Shown: positions 18,001-27,918 of the stretch, piece by piece | Numbering within the stretch: the stretch's first letter is position 1 | How the letters are laid out: each line of letters opens with the position of its first letter | NCBI GenBank assembly: GCA_002862125.1 | Contig: PHSP01000001.1 | Span: 1,956,501 to 2,020,500 of the forward strand | Origin: Methylobacter sp. KS41 | GTDB taxonomy: Bacteria > Pseudomonadota > Gammaproteobacteria > Methylococcales > Methylomonadaceae | DNA: 64,000 nucleotides | Reading direction: 5' to 3' | Translations under genes and position numbers: made by a program | Notes under the pieces: model-generated | What the model was told of the DNA's origin: nothing | Seen by the model: the letters and a program-made list of their open reading frames with translations, nothing else | Database searches by the model: none

Positions 18001-20596
18001 TTGATCCGGGAGCCGGCGTTCCCCACACCCGTGGGGATGAACCGCAAACTAACCGGCGTAAGCACTCAAACCCTAAGCGTTCCCCACACCCGTGGGGATG
18101 AACCGCATGGCGGTTAATAATGAGGTGAATAATGGCTGCGTTCCCCACACCCGTGGGGATGAACCGTTTTTATGAGCCATAGCCATAACCAAGCCAAGGC
18201 GTTCCCCACACCCGTGGGGATGAACCGGCAACAACCCGGTGCAGCGCGTCCGATGCTCAGCGTTCCCCACACCCGTGGGGATGAACCGCTCGGTATAATC
18301 CAACGCTGACTCCAAACTTTGCGTTCCCCACACCCGTGGGGATGAACCGCAGCAGGGATATGGTTGTTACCCGGCTGGCGCGCGTTCCCCACACCCGTGG
18401 GGATGAACCGGAGACGTGTTTAGTTTGGCTGGTGTATATGCGGCGTTCCCCACACCCGTGGGGATGAACCGATAACCGAGTTTTACCGCGTCGTGATGAC
18501 GCCGCGTTCCCCACACCCGTGGGGATGAACCGTCATAAAAATAATTATTCCGGCGAACAGATGTGCGTTCCCCACACCCGTGGGGATGAACCGATCAAAT
18601 CAAAAAAGCGCACTCGTGTTTTATTGCGTTCCCCACACCCGTGGGGATGAACCGCCAACGAAGATCAATCGAATATAGCGCGTCAAGCGTTCCCCACACC
18701 CGTGGGGATGAACCGCTTTCGGCATCTTAGCGAGCGCGGCCTGATAAGCGTTCCCCACACCCGTGGGGATGAACCAGAAGTTAAAGATAAAGCGCCAGAA
18801 ATAGCCGCGCGTTCCCCACACCCGTGGGGATGAACCGCGGCATTAGAACTTAGTTTAGATTGCGCTATTGCGTTCCCCACACCCGTGGGGATGAACCGAT
18901 GGCTCGGCATATTCTGTCAAATCCGGGGCTGCGTTCCCCACACCCGTGGGGATGAACCGGCAAACCCGAACAAAGGCATAACAGAGGCCACGCGTTCCCC
19001 ACACCCGTGGGGATGAACCGATTTAATTGGTCCGTTGACCGTAGCGGCTCAGGCGTTCCCCACACCCGTGGGGATGAACCGATAGAGGGCCGCTTGTGTC
19101 ATGATCTTACGCGGCGTTCCCCACACCCGTGGGGATGAACCGCCTGAATTTTATTGACCGGCGCGTAGCTATTGGCGTTCCCCACACCCGTGGGGATGAA
19201 CCGGTTCGCACTTTTGACGATGAATTGAATGTCGAGCGTTCCCCACACCCGTGGGGATGAACCGGGTCGGCAGGGATAAGGCCGGTTTCAATGCGGGCGT
19301 TCCCCACACCCGTGGGGATGAACCGCCTTGCTTCGACGTTTGGCAAATAATCCTCCAGCGTTCCCCACACCCGTGGGGATGAACCGGTATTCGCTCCATT
19401 CCGGCAAACACCGCGCAAGCGTTCCCCACACCCGTGGGGATGAACCGACTGGAAAAGGTCGTTGAATGTTATAACCAGTGCGTTCCCCACACCCGTGGGG
19501 ATGAACCGACAACGCATTTTTGAATCGAGAGAAGGCATAAGCGTTCCCCACACCCGTGGGGATGAACCGGCTTTCGCTCTCATCCATACCATGACACGCG
19601 CGCGTTCCCCACACCCGTGGGGATGAACCGCGGCCATCGCAGCTATTTATTTCGCTGGCTTTGCGTTCCCCACACCCGTGGGGATGAACCGGAAAACAGA
19701 CAATGAAAATTGGCATTAATTTAGCGTTCCCCACACCCGTGGGGATGAACCGCAAAGGAAAGCTTTTCACCGAAGAACAGATAAGCGTTCCCCACACCCG
19801 TGGGGATGAACCGGCATCGAGCTGGCTGGGGCGCTATCCGGCATTGCGTTCCCCACACCCGTGGGGATGAACCGTCACCAGCGCCACAGTGTTTATTACC
19901 GGCATAGCGTTCCCCACACCCGTGGGGATGAACCGACTACATCGAACAACTAAAAGAAATGTATAAAGCGTTCCCCACACCCGTGGGGATGAACCGATCA
20001 GCAAACAGACTGTGACAAATACCCTGATGCGTTCCCCACACCCGTGGGGATGAACCGGCAATGCTAATCAAACGGCAGTAGTAACGTTTGCGTTCCCCAC
20101 ACCCGTGGGGATGAACCGATAGGTAACACCGGCAGGATCGAGGATGGATTGCGTTCCCCACACCCGTGGGGATGAACCGCACGCCAACAAATCATCATTT
20201 TTTTTCCCAAAGCGTTCCCCACACCCGTGGGGATGAACCGTTGGTCAAGTTAATGCCACCGCCATCCTGAACGCGTTCCCCACACCCGTGGGGATGAACC
20301 TGACAACCTAAAATATGCGTTTAGCGAGGAAAAAGCGTTCCCCACACCCGTGGGGATGAACCGCGTGTCAGGAGCTGTCTTTTTCCACACCGGGGGCGTT
20401 CCCCACACCCGTGGGGATGAACCGCCCTTGTAAAATTCGTCCCCACTGTTTTGCTAGCGTTCCCCACACCCGTGGGGATGAACCGAGTACGCGGCAACCA
20501 GGGGCGAATCTGATGACGCGTTCCCCACACCCGTGGGGATGAACCGATAGATCAAATCGCCAAAGGCGGCAAGCCCGCGCGTTCCCCACACCCGTG
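15026..20596 (+). CRISPR. Type I-E CRISPR array, 92 repeats and 91 spacers
   Basis: The 29-nt repeat starts gcgttccccacacccgtggg and ends gatgaaccg, clearly of the I-E type. Starts fall every 61 bp from 15026; two single-base shifts show that 89 spacers are 32 nt and two are 33 nt (17373-17405 and 20302-20334). The last repeat (20579-20596) is cut after 18 nt. Three internal repeats vary at the last base: A at those starting 15880 and 18748, T at the one starting 20273. Orientation follows E. coli repeat polarity, cas2/leader on the left and the degenerate repeat on the right, so transcription is rightward. Related spacers occur at 15726/19143 and 16702/17679. Confidence 0.99.
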
Positions 20597-20889
20597 TAGA
20601 AGATCTTTATTCTTCGAGTTAAATATTGAAAAATCAGTAAAAAATGAAAATTAATCTTGGGATTTGCTCTTTGAATAGCATTCAGGCTAATTAATTGCGC
20701 CTTATAGGTATTTATACTAATTGTGCGACGGATTATTTTTTACTACTCTGAAATCCTCTTAAATATTCAGGCTGATTTTTTGGTCAGGAGAAAACCATGT
20801 AGGCAAGCAATTTTTAAGTAAGGATGTAAACTAGCAAGCTGTTATTGGCAACATTAAAGTATCAAAACTGATAATAGCTGGGACATAGG
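20597..20889. other. AT-rich gap after the array, no gene seen
   Basis: About 290 bp between the truncated terminal repeat and the lipoprotein gene. No frame of useful length, no tRNA and no clear terminator hairpin are visible. A tract near 20808-20835 (aagcaatttttaagtaaggatgtaaac) faintly recalls the dispersed repeat copies near 8850 and 9600, but the match is too weak to call. Confidence 0.5.
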
Positions 20890-21660
20890 ATGAAAAGAGA
20901 AACAATTAAGCTGTTTTTTCGCGTTCTTTGTCTGCTAGTGCTGGCAGGATCATTATCCGGTTGTATTTACTGGATAAGAGCTTATCAGACATATTTGCAG
21001 ATGGATGAATTTGACCGTTATTTTAATACCGTTACCACCGATGAGTTTACTCTGCAATTTAAAGAGCCCATTCTCTATAGCAAGGATTTTGTTTCTTTAT
21101 CCAGGTTGTATGCCAGTGAGGACGTTCCAACTATTGAGGGCAGGCGCTGGCGTTACTGGTTTCGTAAGGTTGATGCTTATAACAAACTGATTATTCCGGA
21201 GGTGAAGTTTTATACTGATTTAAACTTTAATAAAGAAGGACGAATAATTGCCTGGTCATTTTCACCGTTATTCTTGCAAATAGCCCCGCCAAAATTTTTA
21301 GAAGTATCTTTACGTTCGATAGGCGGTGCTGAAATTGATAAAGATAAAAAACAACTGCGAGCCAATAGTAAGTTTATAGATAAAATTTCTGAAGATTTGC
21401 CCAGGAAATCCGCCGTATTGTCCCAATTGGGAGAGCCCCTGGAAATTAAGGATGATGGCGATGTAGAAGTGTATATTTACCATTTTCTACTGGAAACTCA
21501 TCATATTGAAAAAGGTTATGAAGATCGTGCATTAAGTAAGGTGGAGATCAGTTTTGATAAGAAAACTCAAGAACTTATTAGAATGAACGGGCGTTTTGCC
21601 GGCCTTAAGGTTTCCATTAATTACCGGAAATTTCTAAATGATCCTTCCATGGGGTCATGA
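20890..21660 (+). CDS. Putative lipoprotein of unknown function
   Basis: The 256-residue product starts with a basic n-region and hydrophobic stretch (RVLCLLVLAGSLSGC), with a lipobox LSGC around residues 22-25, so it is predicted to be lipidated at Cys25 and anchored in an envelope membrane. The mature part alternates charged and aromatic strands with no cysteine or catalytic motif that I recognise. I cannot assign a family. It stands alone: the array is upstream and gacA lies 197 bp downstream. Confidence 0.75.
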   Translation: MKRETIKLFFRVLCLLVLAGSLSGCIYWIRAYQTYLQMDEFDRYFNTVTTDEFTLQFKEPILYSKDFVSLSRLYASEDVPTIEGRRWRYWFRKVDAYNKLIIPEVKFYTDLNFNKEGRIIAWSFSPLFLQIAPPKFLEVSLRSIGGAEIDKDKKQLRANSKFIDKISEDLPRKSAVLSQLGEPLEIKDDGDVEVYIYHFLLETHHIEKGYEDRALSKVEISFDKKTQELIRMNGRFAGLKVSINYRKFLNDPSMGS

Positions 21661-21857
21661 TAGTGAAAAATATTTTAGTGTAATTTGCCAAATCAGATTC
21701 TAGCCGTCAAGGAGACAAATAATAGCATAAATTATTTAAAATCAATTGTATAAGTGTTTTTTGTGTTGTTGAAAAGACAATTACTGTGAGAATACTTTAA
21801 GTTTATTACGTTGTTCCATAACTAAATCACTAACTAATTAATTAATAGTAAATAATT

Positions 21858-22502
21858 ATGATAAATGTGCTGCTTGTTGATGATCAAGAACTCGTCCGTA
21901 CCGGTATCAAAGCATTGCTGAATGCTGCCGAAGATATTACCGTTGCGGGAATAGCAAAATCAGGTGAAGAAGCTGTTGATGCAATGGCCACTCTGCCGGT
22001 AGATGTCGTGTTAATGGATGTCAATATCTCCGGTATCGGCGGCATAGAAGCGTGCCGTAGAATCCTGCAAGATAACTCCGGCGTAAAAATCATTGTGGTA
22101 TCGGTAAGTAACGACAGCCCCATTCCACCCCAATTATTCAAACTTGGCGTTTTAGGTTTTATTTCCAAAGACTCGCCCGTTGATGAGATGATTAGCGCCA
22201 TCCGCAAGGTTATGGAGGGAGATCGCTACCTGAGTGCAGATGTTGCCAATAAGCTGACTTCTAAAGGATTGCCTAGTTATTATGAGTCACCCTTTGCAAA
22301 ACTTTCCCGCAGGGAATCCGAGGTGGTGACTTTAATTCTTCAGGGTAAATCCATTAAGGAAATGTCCAACATGCTGATATTGAGCGATAAGACTGTCAAT
22401 ACTTATCGTTATCGCCTCTACGATAAACTCAACATAAGAAATGACGTTGAGTTGACTTGTCTGGCTATTAAGTTCGGCCATATTGATACAGCTTTTATTT
22501 AG
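21858..22502 (+). CDS. gacA: Two-component response regulator GacA/UvrY
   Basis: This 214-residue NarL/FixJ-type regulator has a receiver domain (VLLVDDQELVRTGI with the acidic pair, phospho-acceptor Asp in VVLMDVNISG, Lys in GFISKDSP) and a C-terminal LuxR-type helix-turn-helix (LSRRESEVVTLILQGKSIKEM, then SDKTVNTYRYRLYDKL). Length and the N-terminus MINVLLVDD fit GacA/UvrY, which is phosphorylated by the BarA/GacS sensor and drives CsrB/RsmZ-type small RNA genes. The sensor gene is not in the window. uvrC, its usual neighbour in enterobacteria, is absent. Confidence 0.88.
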   Translation: MINVLLVDDQELVRTGIKALLNAAEDITVAGIAKSGEEAVDAMATLPVDVVLMDVNISGIGGIEACRRILQDNSGVKIIVVSVSNDSPIPPQLFKLGVLGFISKDSPVDEMISAIRKVMEGDRYLSADVANKLTSKGLPSYYESPFAKLSRRESEVVTLILQGKSIKEMSNMLILSDKTVNTYRYRLYDKLNIRNDVELTCLAIKFGHIDTAFI

Positions 22503-22571
22503 TAAAGATTGTTAATTGTCTGCTCATTACTGTTAAAATCTCCCAACTTTTAACATAGATTAAAGAGTTCG

Positions 22572-22961
22572 ATGACAACACAACCGACAAAAGAACTGGA
22601 AGTTTTTGATAATCCGCAACCAGGCCGTGATTATACAATACGCATTGATATACCTGAATTTACCTGCCTGTGCCCTAAGACCGGACAACCGGACTTTGCA
22701 ACTATTCAAATCGAATACGTTCCCGCTGCACTTTGTGTGGAATTAAAAGCGCTTAAATTGTATATGTGGGCATTCCGTGATCAAGGCGCATTCCATGAAG
22801 CGGTTACCAATGAAATTCTCAATGATATTGTTAAAGCAATAAAGCCCAGCTTTATGCGTATACGTGCTGAATTTAATGTACGCGGCGGCATCTATACAAC
22901 GGTTGTTGCAGAACATAGAAACAGCGATTGGCAGCCGCCGGAATTGGTTAGCTTACCTTAA
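22572..22961 (+). CDS. queF: NADPH-dependent 7-cyano-7-deazaguanine reductase (QueF, short type)
   Basis: QueF reduces preQ0 to preQ1 in the synthesis of queuosine for tRNA wobble positions. The 129-residue protein is the single-domain type. The catalytic cysteine is in [19 protein letters not shown], the substrate-binding Glu in [20 protein letters not shown], and [10 protein letters not shown] is also conserved. The gene stands alone between gacA and psd; the start is supported by a nearby taaagag ribosome binding site. Confidence 0.95.
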   Translation: MTTQPTKELEVFDNPQPGRDYTIRIDIPEFTCLCPKTGQPDFATIQIEYVPAALCVELKALKLYMWAFRDQGAFHEAVTNEILNDIVKAIKPSFMRIRAEFNVRGGIYTTVVAEHRNSDWQPPELVSLP

Positions 22962-23107
22962 ATAATCTCTTTTTTCCCGCGAAGCCAAGCAGTCCGGGTT
23001 AGCATAGCGTAACCGGCAACTGCGGCTAAAAGTCGAGTTACGCTTGCGTCCGGCATTCTTTCCTGCATTCATGCAGCCAAAAGCTAATATTAAATCACAG
23101 ATTTTTC

Positions 23108-23968
23108 ATGACTATTCGAGAAGCTTTAACCACCTTGCCCCAATACATTTTACCTCACCATGCCTTGTCCGGAATGATGAGCAAACTGACGCACTGCGAA
23201 AATAAAACCTGGAAAAATCTGTTTATCAAACAGATCATAAGGCATTACGGAGTCAACATGAATGAGGCTCGTGAGCAGGACATCAATGCCTTCAATAGTT
23301 TTAATCACTTTTTTACCCGTGAACTTAGGCCCGGTGTGAGGCCTTTAACCACTGAACGCAACGCCATCGCGTGTCCAGCAGATGGCATAGTCAGCCAGGC
23401 GGGCGACATTACCGAAGGTAAAATATTTCAGGCGAAAGGTAAGAATTATACCGTCACCGGTTTGTTAGGCGGCAGCCTAGAGCGAGCCGAACCTTTTATT
23501 AATGGAGTTTTTACCACCATTTATCTTTCACCAAAAGATTACCACCGTCTGCACATGCCGTTGACCGGTACGTTAAAAGAAATGGTGCATATTCCGGGTC
23601 GATTATTCAGTGTGAACGCCGCAACCACTAATTCCGTCCAAGGATTATTTACCAGAAATGAACGCGTTGCCGCCATATTTGATACCGATGCCGGCCCAAT
23701 GGCATTAGTACTTGTCGGAGCTATATTTGTGTCCAGCATAGAAACCGTCTGGCACGGTGTGGTAACGCCTCCGAACGTTACCTCAGTGCAGGCTTGGCAA
23801 TATCAGGATAATGCGCCCACGCTAAAAACAGGCGAAGAGATGGGGCGCTTTAATATGGGATCGACTGTTATTGTCTTATTTGGTGAAGGAAAGGCCCAAT
23901 GGGATAGCGGACATACAGCTGGAAAAGCAGTTAAACTGGGTGCGAGGATTGGCAAAACACTGGCTTAA
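23108..23968 (+). CDS. psd: Phosphatidylserine decarboxylase proenzyme
   Basis: Psd converts phosphatidylserine to phosphatidylethanolamine at the inner membrane. The 286-residue proenzyme has FNHFFTRELRPGVRPL, CPADGIVSQAG, the YLSPKDYHRLHMP histidine motif, and near the C-terminus FNMGSTVIVLFG, where the GST triplet is the self-cleavage site that generates the pyruvoyl group (commonly LGST; here MGST). Length matches the bacterial short form. It converges with pyrC' with 42 bp between stops. Confidence 0.95.
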   Translation: MTIREALTTLPQYILPHHALSGMMSKLTHCENKTWKNLFIKQIIRHYGVNMNEAREQDINAFNSFNHFFTRELRPGVRPLTTERNAIACPADGIVSQAGDITEGKIFQAKGKNYTVTGLLGGSLERAEPFINGVFTTIYLSPKDYHRLHMPLTGTLKEMVHIPGRLFSVNAATTNSVQGLFTRNERVAAIFDTDAGPMALVLVGAIFVSSIETVWHGVVTPPNVTSVQAWQYQDNAPTLKTGEEMGRFNMGSTVIVLFGEGKAQWDSGHTAGKAVKLGARIGKTLA

Positions 23969-24010
23969 TCGGTCCGGGTGTGCAAGAGACTATGACAATC
24001 ATACTCAGGC

Positions 24011-25288
24011 TTATAAACAATGAATAATTTTGCCCGCCTGTATGGTATGGGTAACTCGGCCTTTCAATGTCTTCCCCCAAAACGGCGTGTTAACCCCTCG
24101 GCTTTGCCAATTGTCGGAATTAACCCGCCACTCTAATTCCGGGTCAAATATGCATACATCCGCCGCGAATCCAACAGTTAATGCACCGCTTTTTATATGC
24201 AGAACTCGTGCCGGATTTTCGCTCAGTGACGCTATGCCCTGTTCCAGCGTTATGGCTTGGTCCGCCACCAATTTCAGCATTAAAGGCAACAGCGTTTCCA
24301 ATGATGAAACCCCTGGCTCGGTCTCTGGAAATGCACCCAGCTTGGCATCCAGATCATGCGGCTGATGATCGGAGCAAATACTGTTAAGCGTGCCGCTGGC
24401 CAGACCATGCCTCAGATACTGCCGGTCTGCTTCGGTACGTAAGGGCGGTAACACATGATAGTTGCTATCAAATGGAATGATGTCATTTTCTGTCAAATGC
24501 AGTTGATGTATGGCGACATCCGCACTCACATGCAAGCCATACTTTTTTGCCTGAAAAATTTTAATGACTGAACGTTTACAGCTTAACTGACCGAAATGTA
24601 CTCGGCAGCCGGTTAGCCCGACTAACTCCAGGCATTGGGCCAACGCAATGGTTTCCGCTTCTTCAGGAATACCGGGCAAGCCATAGCGGGTTGCAAACGC
24701 GCCTTCATGAACGCATCCGTTATTGCCCAGCCAAAAATCGTTGGGCCGGAACATAACCAGCAAATCATGACTCGCCGCATATTCCATAGCCCGTCTTAAT
24801 ATCAGCAGGTTTTTCACTGACTGATTGGCATTACCGACCGCGATGCATCCGGCCTGTTTGAGCGATAACATGGCGCTTAATTCCGTGCCTTCCAGGTTCC
24901 GGGTAAGCGCTGCAATCGGATGAATTTGCGGGTAGTTGGCCTTTTCCGCCAAGTCCTTGACAAGCTCTGCAACCGCGGGCGTGTCAATGACTGGGCTAGT
25001 ATCCGGCTGTAAACACATTGTCGTAACACCACTACTCGCAGCGGCAGCTGTTTCACTTTTAAAAGTGGCCTTACGGCTTTGTCCGGGTTGACGCAGGCGG
25101 GTGCTCAAATCTATAAAACCCGGACAGACTATCTGGCTATGCGCGTCAATAATGGTATCAGGCTTAAAACCAGCCGGTTCATGGGTTACTGAAATGATTT
25201 TACCGTCAGCTATGTAAACACTGCCGATGTAATTTATGTTGTTGACAGGATCAATAATTCTTCCCTGTTTGATATGGATTTGATCCAT
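24011..25288 (-). CDS. pyrC': Dihydroorotase-like protein PyrC' (probably catalytically inactive)
   Basis: This 425-residue amidohydrolase-fold protein follows pyrB in the same operon, starting at an ATG that shares one base with the pyrB stop (a GTG three bases upstream is possible). Active dihydroorotases carry a metal-binding HxH in GFIDxHxHLREPG; here the segment is GFIDLSTRLRQPG, so both histidines are gone. The later motif reads VHFGQLSC instead of the usual HVxHLS. The SDHQPHDLDAK segment is preserved. This matches the PyrC' proteins of pseudomonads, which are needed structurally by aspartate transcarbamoylase rather than as enzymes. A true pyrC must then lie elsewhere. Confidence 0.88.
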   Translation of the reverse strand: MDQIHIKQGRIIDPVNNINYIGSVYIADGKIISVTHEPAGFKPDTIIDAHSQIVCPGFIDLSTRLRQPGQSRKATFKSETAAAASSGVTTMCLQPDTSPVIDTPAVAELVKDLAEKANYPQIHPIAALTRNLEGTELSAMLSLKQAGCIAVGNANQSVKNLLILRRAMEYAASHDLLVMFRPNDFWLGNNGCVHEGAFATRYGLPGIPEEAETIALAQCLELVGLTGCRVHFGQLSCKRSVIKIFQAKKYGLHVSADVAIHQLHLTENDIIPFDSNYHVLPPLRTEADRQYLRHGLASGTLNSICSDHQPHDLDAKLGAFPETEPGVSSLETLLPLMLKLVADQAITLEQGIASLSENPARVLHIKSGALTVGFAADVCIFDPELEWRVNSDNWQSRGVNTPFWGKTLKGRVTHTIQAGKIIHCL

Positions 25289-26250
25289 CACATTGCACCT
25301 TGTTTCTGCATGGCCATTGCCATAATAGCCATTCGGATGGCTATGCCGTTGCTAACCTGTTTGAGTATAACTGACTGCGGGCCATCGGCAACTTTTGAAT
25401 GAATTTCCACGCCCCTGTTTATAGGACCGGGATGCATGACGATAGCGTCCGGCTTGGCTATTTTCAGTTTTTCTTCAGTCAGTCCGAAACATTTAAAATA
25501 TTCGCTTTCACTGGGCAGCAAGGCCGAACTCATGCGCTCTTTCTGTAAGCGCAACATGATTACGACATCAATATCCTTAAGTCCAGCGTTCAAATTATGT
25601 GAAACATTGACGCCTAGACTTTCGACGTGCGCAGGCAACAAGGTCTTGGGGGCGATTACCCTGATTTCAGCCGCTCCCAGAATATTTAAGGCCTGAATCT
25701 GTGATCTGGCGACTCTGGAATGCAGTATATCGCCAATAATAGCCACTCTTAAATTAGAGAAATCCTTTTTTATCTGCCGGATAGTAAACATATCCAGCAT
25801 AGCCTGGGTAGGATGAGCATGCTGTCCATCACCCGCATTGATAACGCTGATATGCGGAGCAGTTTGCTGGGCAATAAAATGCGCTGCACCGCTAATCGCG
25901 TGACGGACTACAAACATATCGACAAACATCGCCTCCAGATTGCGTATGGTATCGAGCAGACTTTCGCCCTTCGATGTTGAGGAGGTCGAAATACTAATAC
26001 TTAATACATCAGCGGACAGGCGTTTGGCGGCCAGCTCAAATGTCGTTCGCGTGCGCGTGCTGTTTTCAAAAAACAGGTTGACGATGGTTTTACCCCTTAA
26101 CAATGGCACTTTTTTAATCTGATGGTCGCCTATGCCGACAAAAGATTCCGCTATGTCCAGAATTTCTGTCAACAGGCTTTTGTTCAAACCTTCAATACTC
26201 AAAAAATGTTTGAGTTTGCCTTCTGAATTTAACTGGAGGTTATTCAACAT
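25288..26250 (-). CDS. pyrB: Aspartate carbamoyltransferase catalytic subunit
   Basis: PyrB joins carbamoyl phosphate and aspartate in the first committed step of pyrimidine synthesis. The 320-residue protein has the carbamoyl-phosphate site [19 protein letters not shown], plus [18 protein letters not shown] and [13 protein letters not shown]. It lies between pyrR (3-bp gap) and pyrC' (1-bp overlap), all read on the minus strand, so control by PyrR or by the shared transcript is likely. No pyrI gene is near, consistent with the PyrB-PyrC' type of holoenzyme. Confidence 0.96.
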   Translation of the reverse strand: MLNNLQLNSEGKLKHFLSIEGLNKSLLTEILDIAESFVGIGDHQIKKVPLLRGKTIVNLFFENSTRTRTTFELAAKRLSADVLSISISTSSTSKGESLLDTIRNLEAMFVDMFVVRHAISGAAHFIAQQTAPHISVINAGDGQHAHPTQAMLDMFTIRQIKKDFSNLRVAIIGDILHSRVARSQIQALNILGAAEIRVIAPKTLLPAHVESLGVNVSHNLNAGLKDIDVVIMLRLQKERMSSALLPSESEYFKCFGLTEEKLKIAKPDAIVMHPGPINRGVEIHSKVADGPQSVILKQVSNGIAIRMAIMAMAMQKQGAM

Positions 26251-26253
26251 GGT

Positions 26254-26760
26254 TTATGCCGCGTCTTCCATTGTTTGTAGATGAATAGCCAGGGGTGCGG
26301 GACCGGTCAATTTGATTCGCTGACCCGCATCCAGAATGATGCTCACGCCGGCGCAATCAGGGCACAACGGGATTTGTTTACCGTCACGTTCAATCAACAC
26401 TGCCAAAACCACTTGATTAGGGCGGCCAAAATCAAAAATCTCATTCAGGGCCGCGCGAATCGTCCTTCCGGTATAAAAAACATCATCAATCAGGATAATA
26501 TCGCGACCTTCAATGTACGGCGGCAATTGACTGGGTTTTACATTGGGATTTACGCCGATTTGTGAAAAATCGTCACGATAAAAAGAAATATCCAGCAAGC
26601 CCAGAGGTTCACTTATGTTAAGCCTGTGGTGCATTTGCTCGGCAATCCAAACGCCGCCGGTACGAATACCTATCAGCAGCGGATTAGTCAGCTGTCTTTC
26701 TGCAATGATGAGTCGTAGCTTGGTTTCCAGTTCACTGAGTAAATAATTTATTTCTAGCAC
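26254..26760 (-). CDS. pyrR: PyrR pyrimidine regulatory protein / uracil phosphoribosyltransferase
   Basis: This 168-residue type I phosphoribosyltransferase has the PRPP-binding motif IILIDDVFYTGRTIRAAL. In Gram-positives PyrR attenuates pyr transcription by binding mRNA; in pseudomonads with this gene order it affects pyr expression without a classic attenuator. It overlaps the upstream ruvX by 7 bp and precedes pyrB by 3 bp. I did not find an obvious PyrR-binding hairpin in the short gaps. Confidence 0.92.
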   Translation of the reverse strand: MLEINYLLSELETKLRLIIAERQLTNPLLIGIRTGGVWIAEQMHHRLNISEPLGLLDISFYRDDFSQIGVNPNVKPSQLPPYIEGRDIILIDDVFYTGRTIRAALNEIFDFGRPNQVVLAVLIERDGKQIPLCPDCAGVSIILDAGQRIKLTGPAPLAIHLQTMEDAA

Positions 26761-27224
26761 TTAATGGTCCTTTTCTTATAGTTATTTAGCCAGGACTGCA
26801 AAATAAGCTGAGCTGCGAGTTGATCCTGAATTTCCCAAAGCTTGCTTGCATTAACACGGACTTCGTCAAACAACATTTGTTTGGCTTCAAATGTCGATAA
26901 AGCTTCATCCTGTTGATAAACAGGCAGTTGATAACGGCCTTCCAGCTGGCGGCAAAACTTTAACATGCGTGGAGTAATAGGGTTGTTGGAGCCGTCAGCC
27001 TGTTTGGAAATACCGACTACCAGACCGGCAGGCTTCCACTCTTGTATTAGCTGGCTGATAATTTCCCAATTGGGATTTTGATTGATGGAGCGAATGGTTT
27101 GCAGCGGACTCGCGGTAGCGGTGATAGTCTGGCCGACAGCAACGCCTATTTTTTTATAGCCGAAATCAAAACTCAGATAAGTGTCGGCGCTGGTTTTTGT
27201 TAAAAATTGATTTTTATTTTGCAT
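26754..27224 (-). CDS. ruvX: Putative pre-16S rRNA nuclease / Holliday junction resolvase-like YqgF
   Basis: This RNase H-like protein of 156 residues from the ATG at 27224 (MQNKNQFLTK); a TTG at 27242 would add six residues. Motifs are YLSFDFGYKKIGVAVGQ with the first catalytic Asp, VVGISKQADGS, and VYQQDEALSTFEAKQML with the acidic pair. YqgF/RuvX is involved in 16S rRNA 5'-end maturation. It is the middle gene of the conserved yqgE-yqgF-pyrR-pyrB string. Confidence 0.92.
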   Translation of the reverse strand: MQNKNQFLTKTSADTYLSFDFGYKKIGVAVGQTITATASPLQTIRSINQNPNWEIISQLIQEWKPAGLVVGISKQADGSNNPITPRMLKFCRQLEGRYQLPVYQQDEALSTFEAKQMLFDEVRVNASKLWEIQDQLAAQLILQSWLNNYKKRTIKC

Positions 27225-27314
27225 GTTCCGGATTGTGATCAATGAAAGGCTGCGGACAATATGCTAAGCAAGGCCGGAACAGTGAGCGCGAAATGCATTT
27301 GACCGCTAACTGGC

Positions 27315-27878
27315 TTAGCCATGTCCTGCCTGCGTAGTTAACTTGTTAATATCGATGCCAATTTGTCCGGCAGCGGCTCGCCAACGCACATCAATCGGAG
27401 TATCAAATAAAATTTGTTTACTGTATGGCGTATTTAGCCAGGCATTAGCCAATATTTCCTGTTCAAGTTGACCTTGACCCCAGCCTGCATAACCTAAAGC
27501 CACCAGATATTGTTCAGGACCTTTGCCGGAAGCAATGGCCTCAATAACATCACGCGATGTAGTTAAAGAAACTGACTCCGAAACAACCATGCTTGCATCC
27601 CAGCTTCCGCCAGTTGTGTGCAGAACAAAACCACGTTCCTGCTGAACCGGCCCGCCAGTAAAAACAAGTGTTTCCGCCGCGCGGGATGAGGTAATAGGTA
27701 TCTTCATTTGCTTAAAAATATCACCCAGAGTCATTTCCGCAGGCCGGTTAATGACAATACCCAAAGCGCCTTCTTCATTGTGTTGACATAAATAGGTAAC
27801 CGAATGAAAAAAATTAGGATCCGTCAGGCTGGGCATGGCTATGATAAATTGGTTATTTAAATAAGTGACTTGATTCAT
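27315..27878 (-). CDS. yqgE: YqgE/AlgH family protein (UPF0301)
   Basis: This 187-residue protein from the ATG at 27878 (MNQVTYLNNQFIIAMPSL) has the family pattern FHSVTYLCQHNEEGALGIVINRP, FTGGPVQQERGFVLH and ALGYAGWGQGQLEQEI. The biochemical role is unknown. The upstream extension to 27914 is not typical of the family and is rejected. It follows the TonB-like gene and precedes ruvX, the standard order in gammaproteobacteria. Confidence 0.93.
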   Translation of the reverse strand: MNQVTYLNNQFIIAMPSLTDPNFFHSVTYLCQHNEEGALGIVINRPAEMTLGDIFKQMKIPITSSRAAETLVFTGGPVQQERGFVLHTTGGSWDASMVVSESVSLTTSRDVIEAIASGKGPEQYLVALGYAGWGQGQLEQEILANAWLNTPYSKQILFDTPIDVRWRAAAGQIGIDINKLTTQAGHG

Positions 27879-27918
27879 GAGCCTTAGTATCAAAGGTAAT
27901 GGTGACTTTAGCAATTTT

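Noticed and set aside
22992-23016. Short inverted repeat ccgg(g)tta/taaccgg before psd as a riboswitch or terminator
   Set aside because: The stem is short with a bulge, there is no T-tract, and no conserved riboswitch core is seen.
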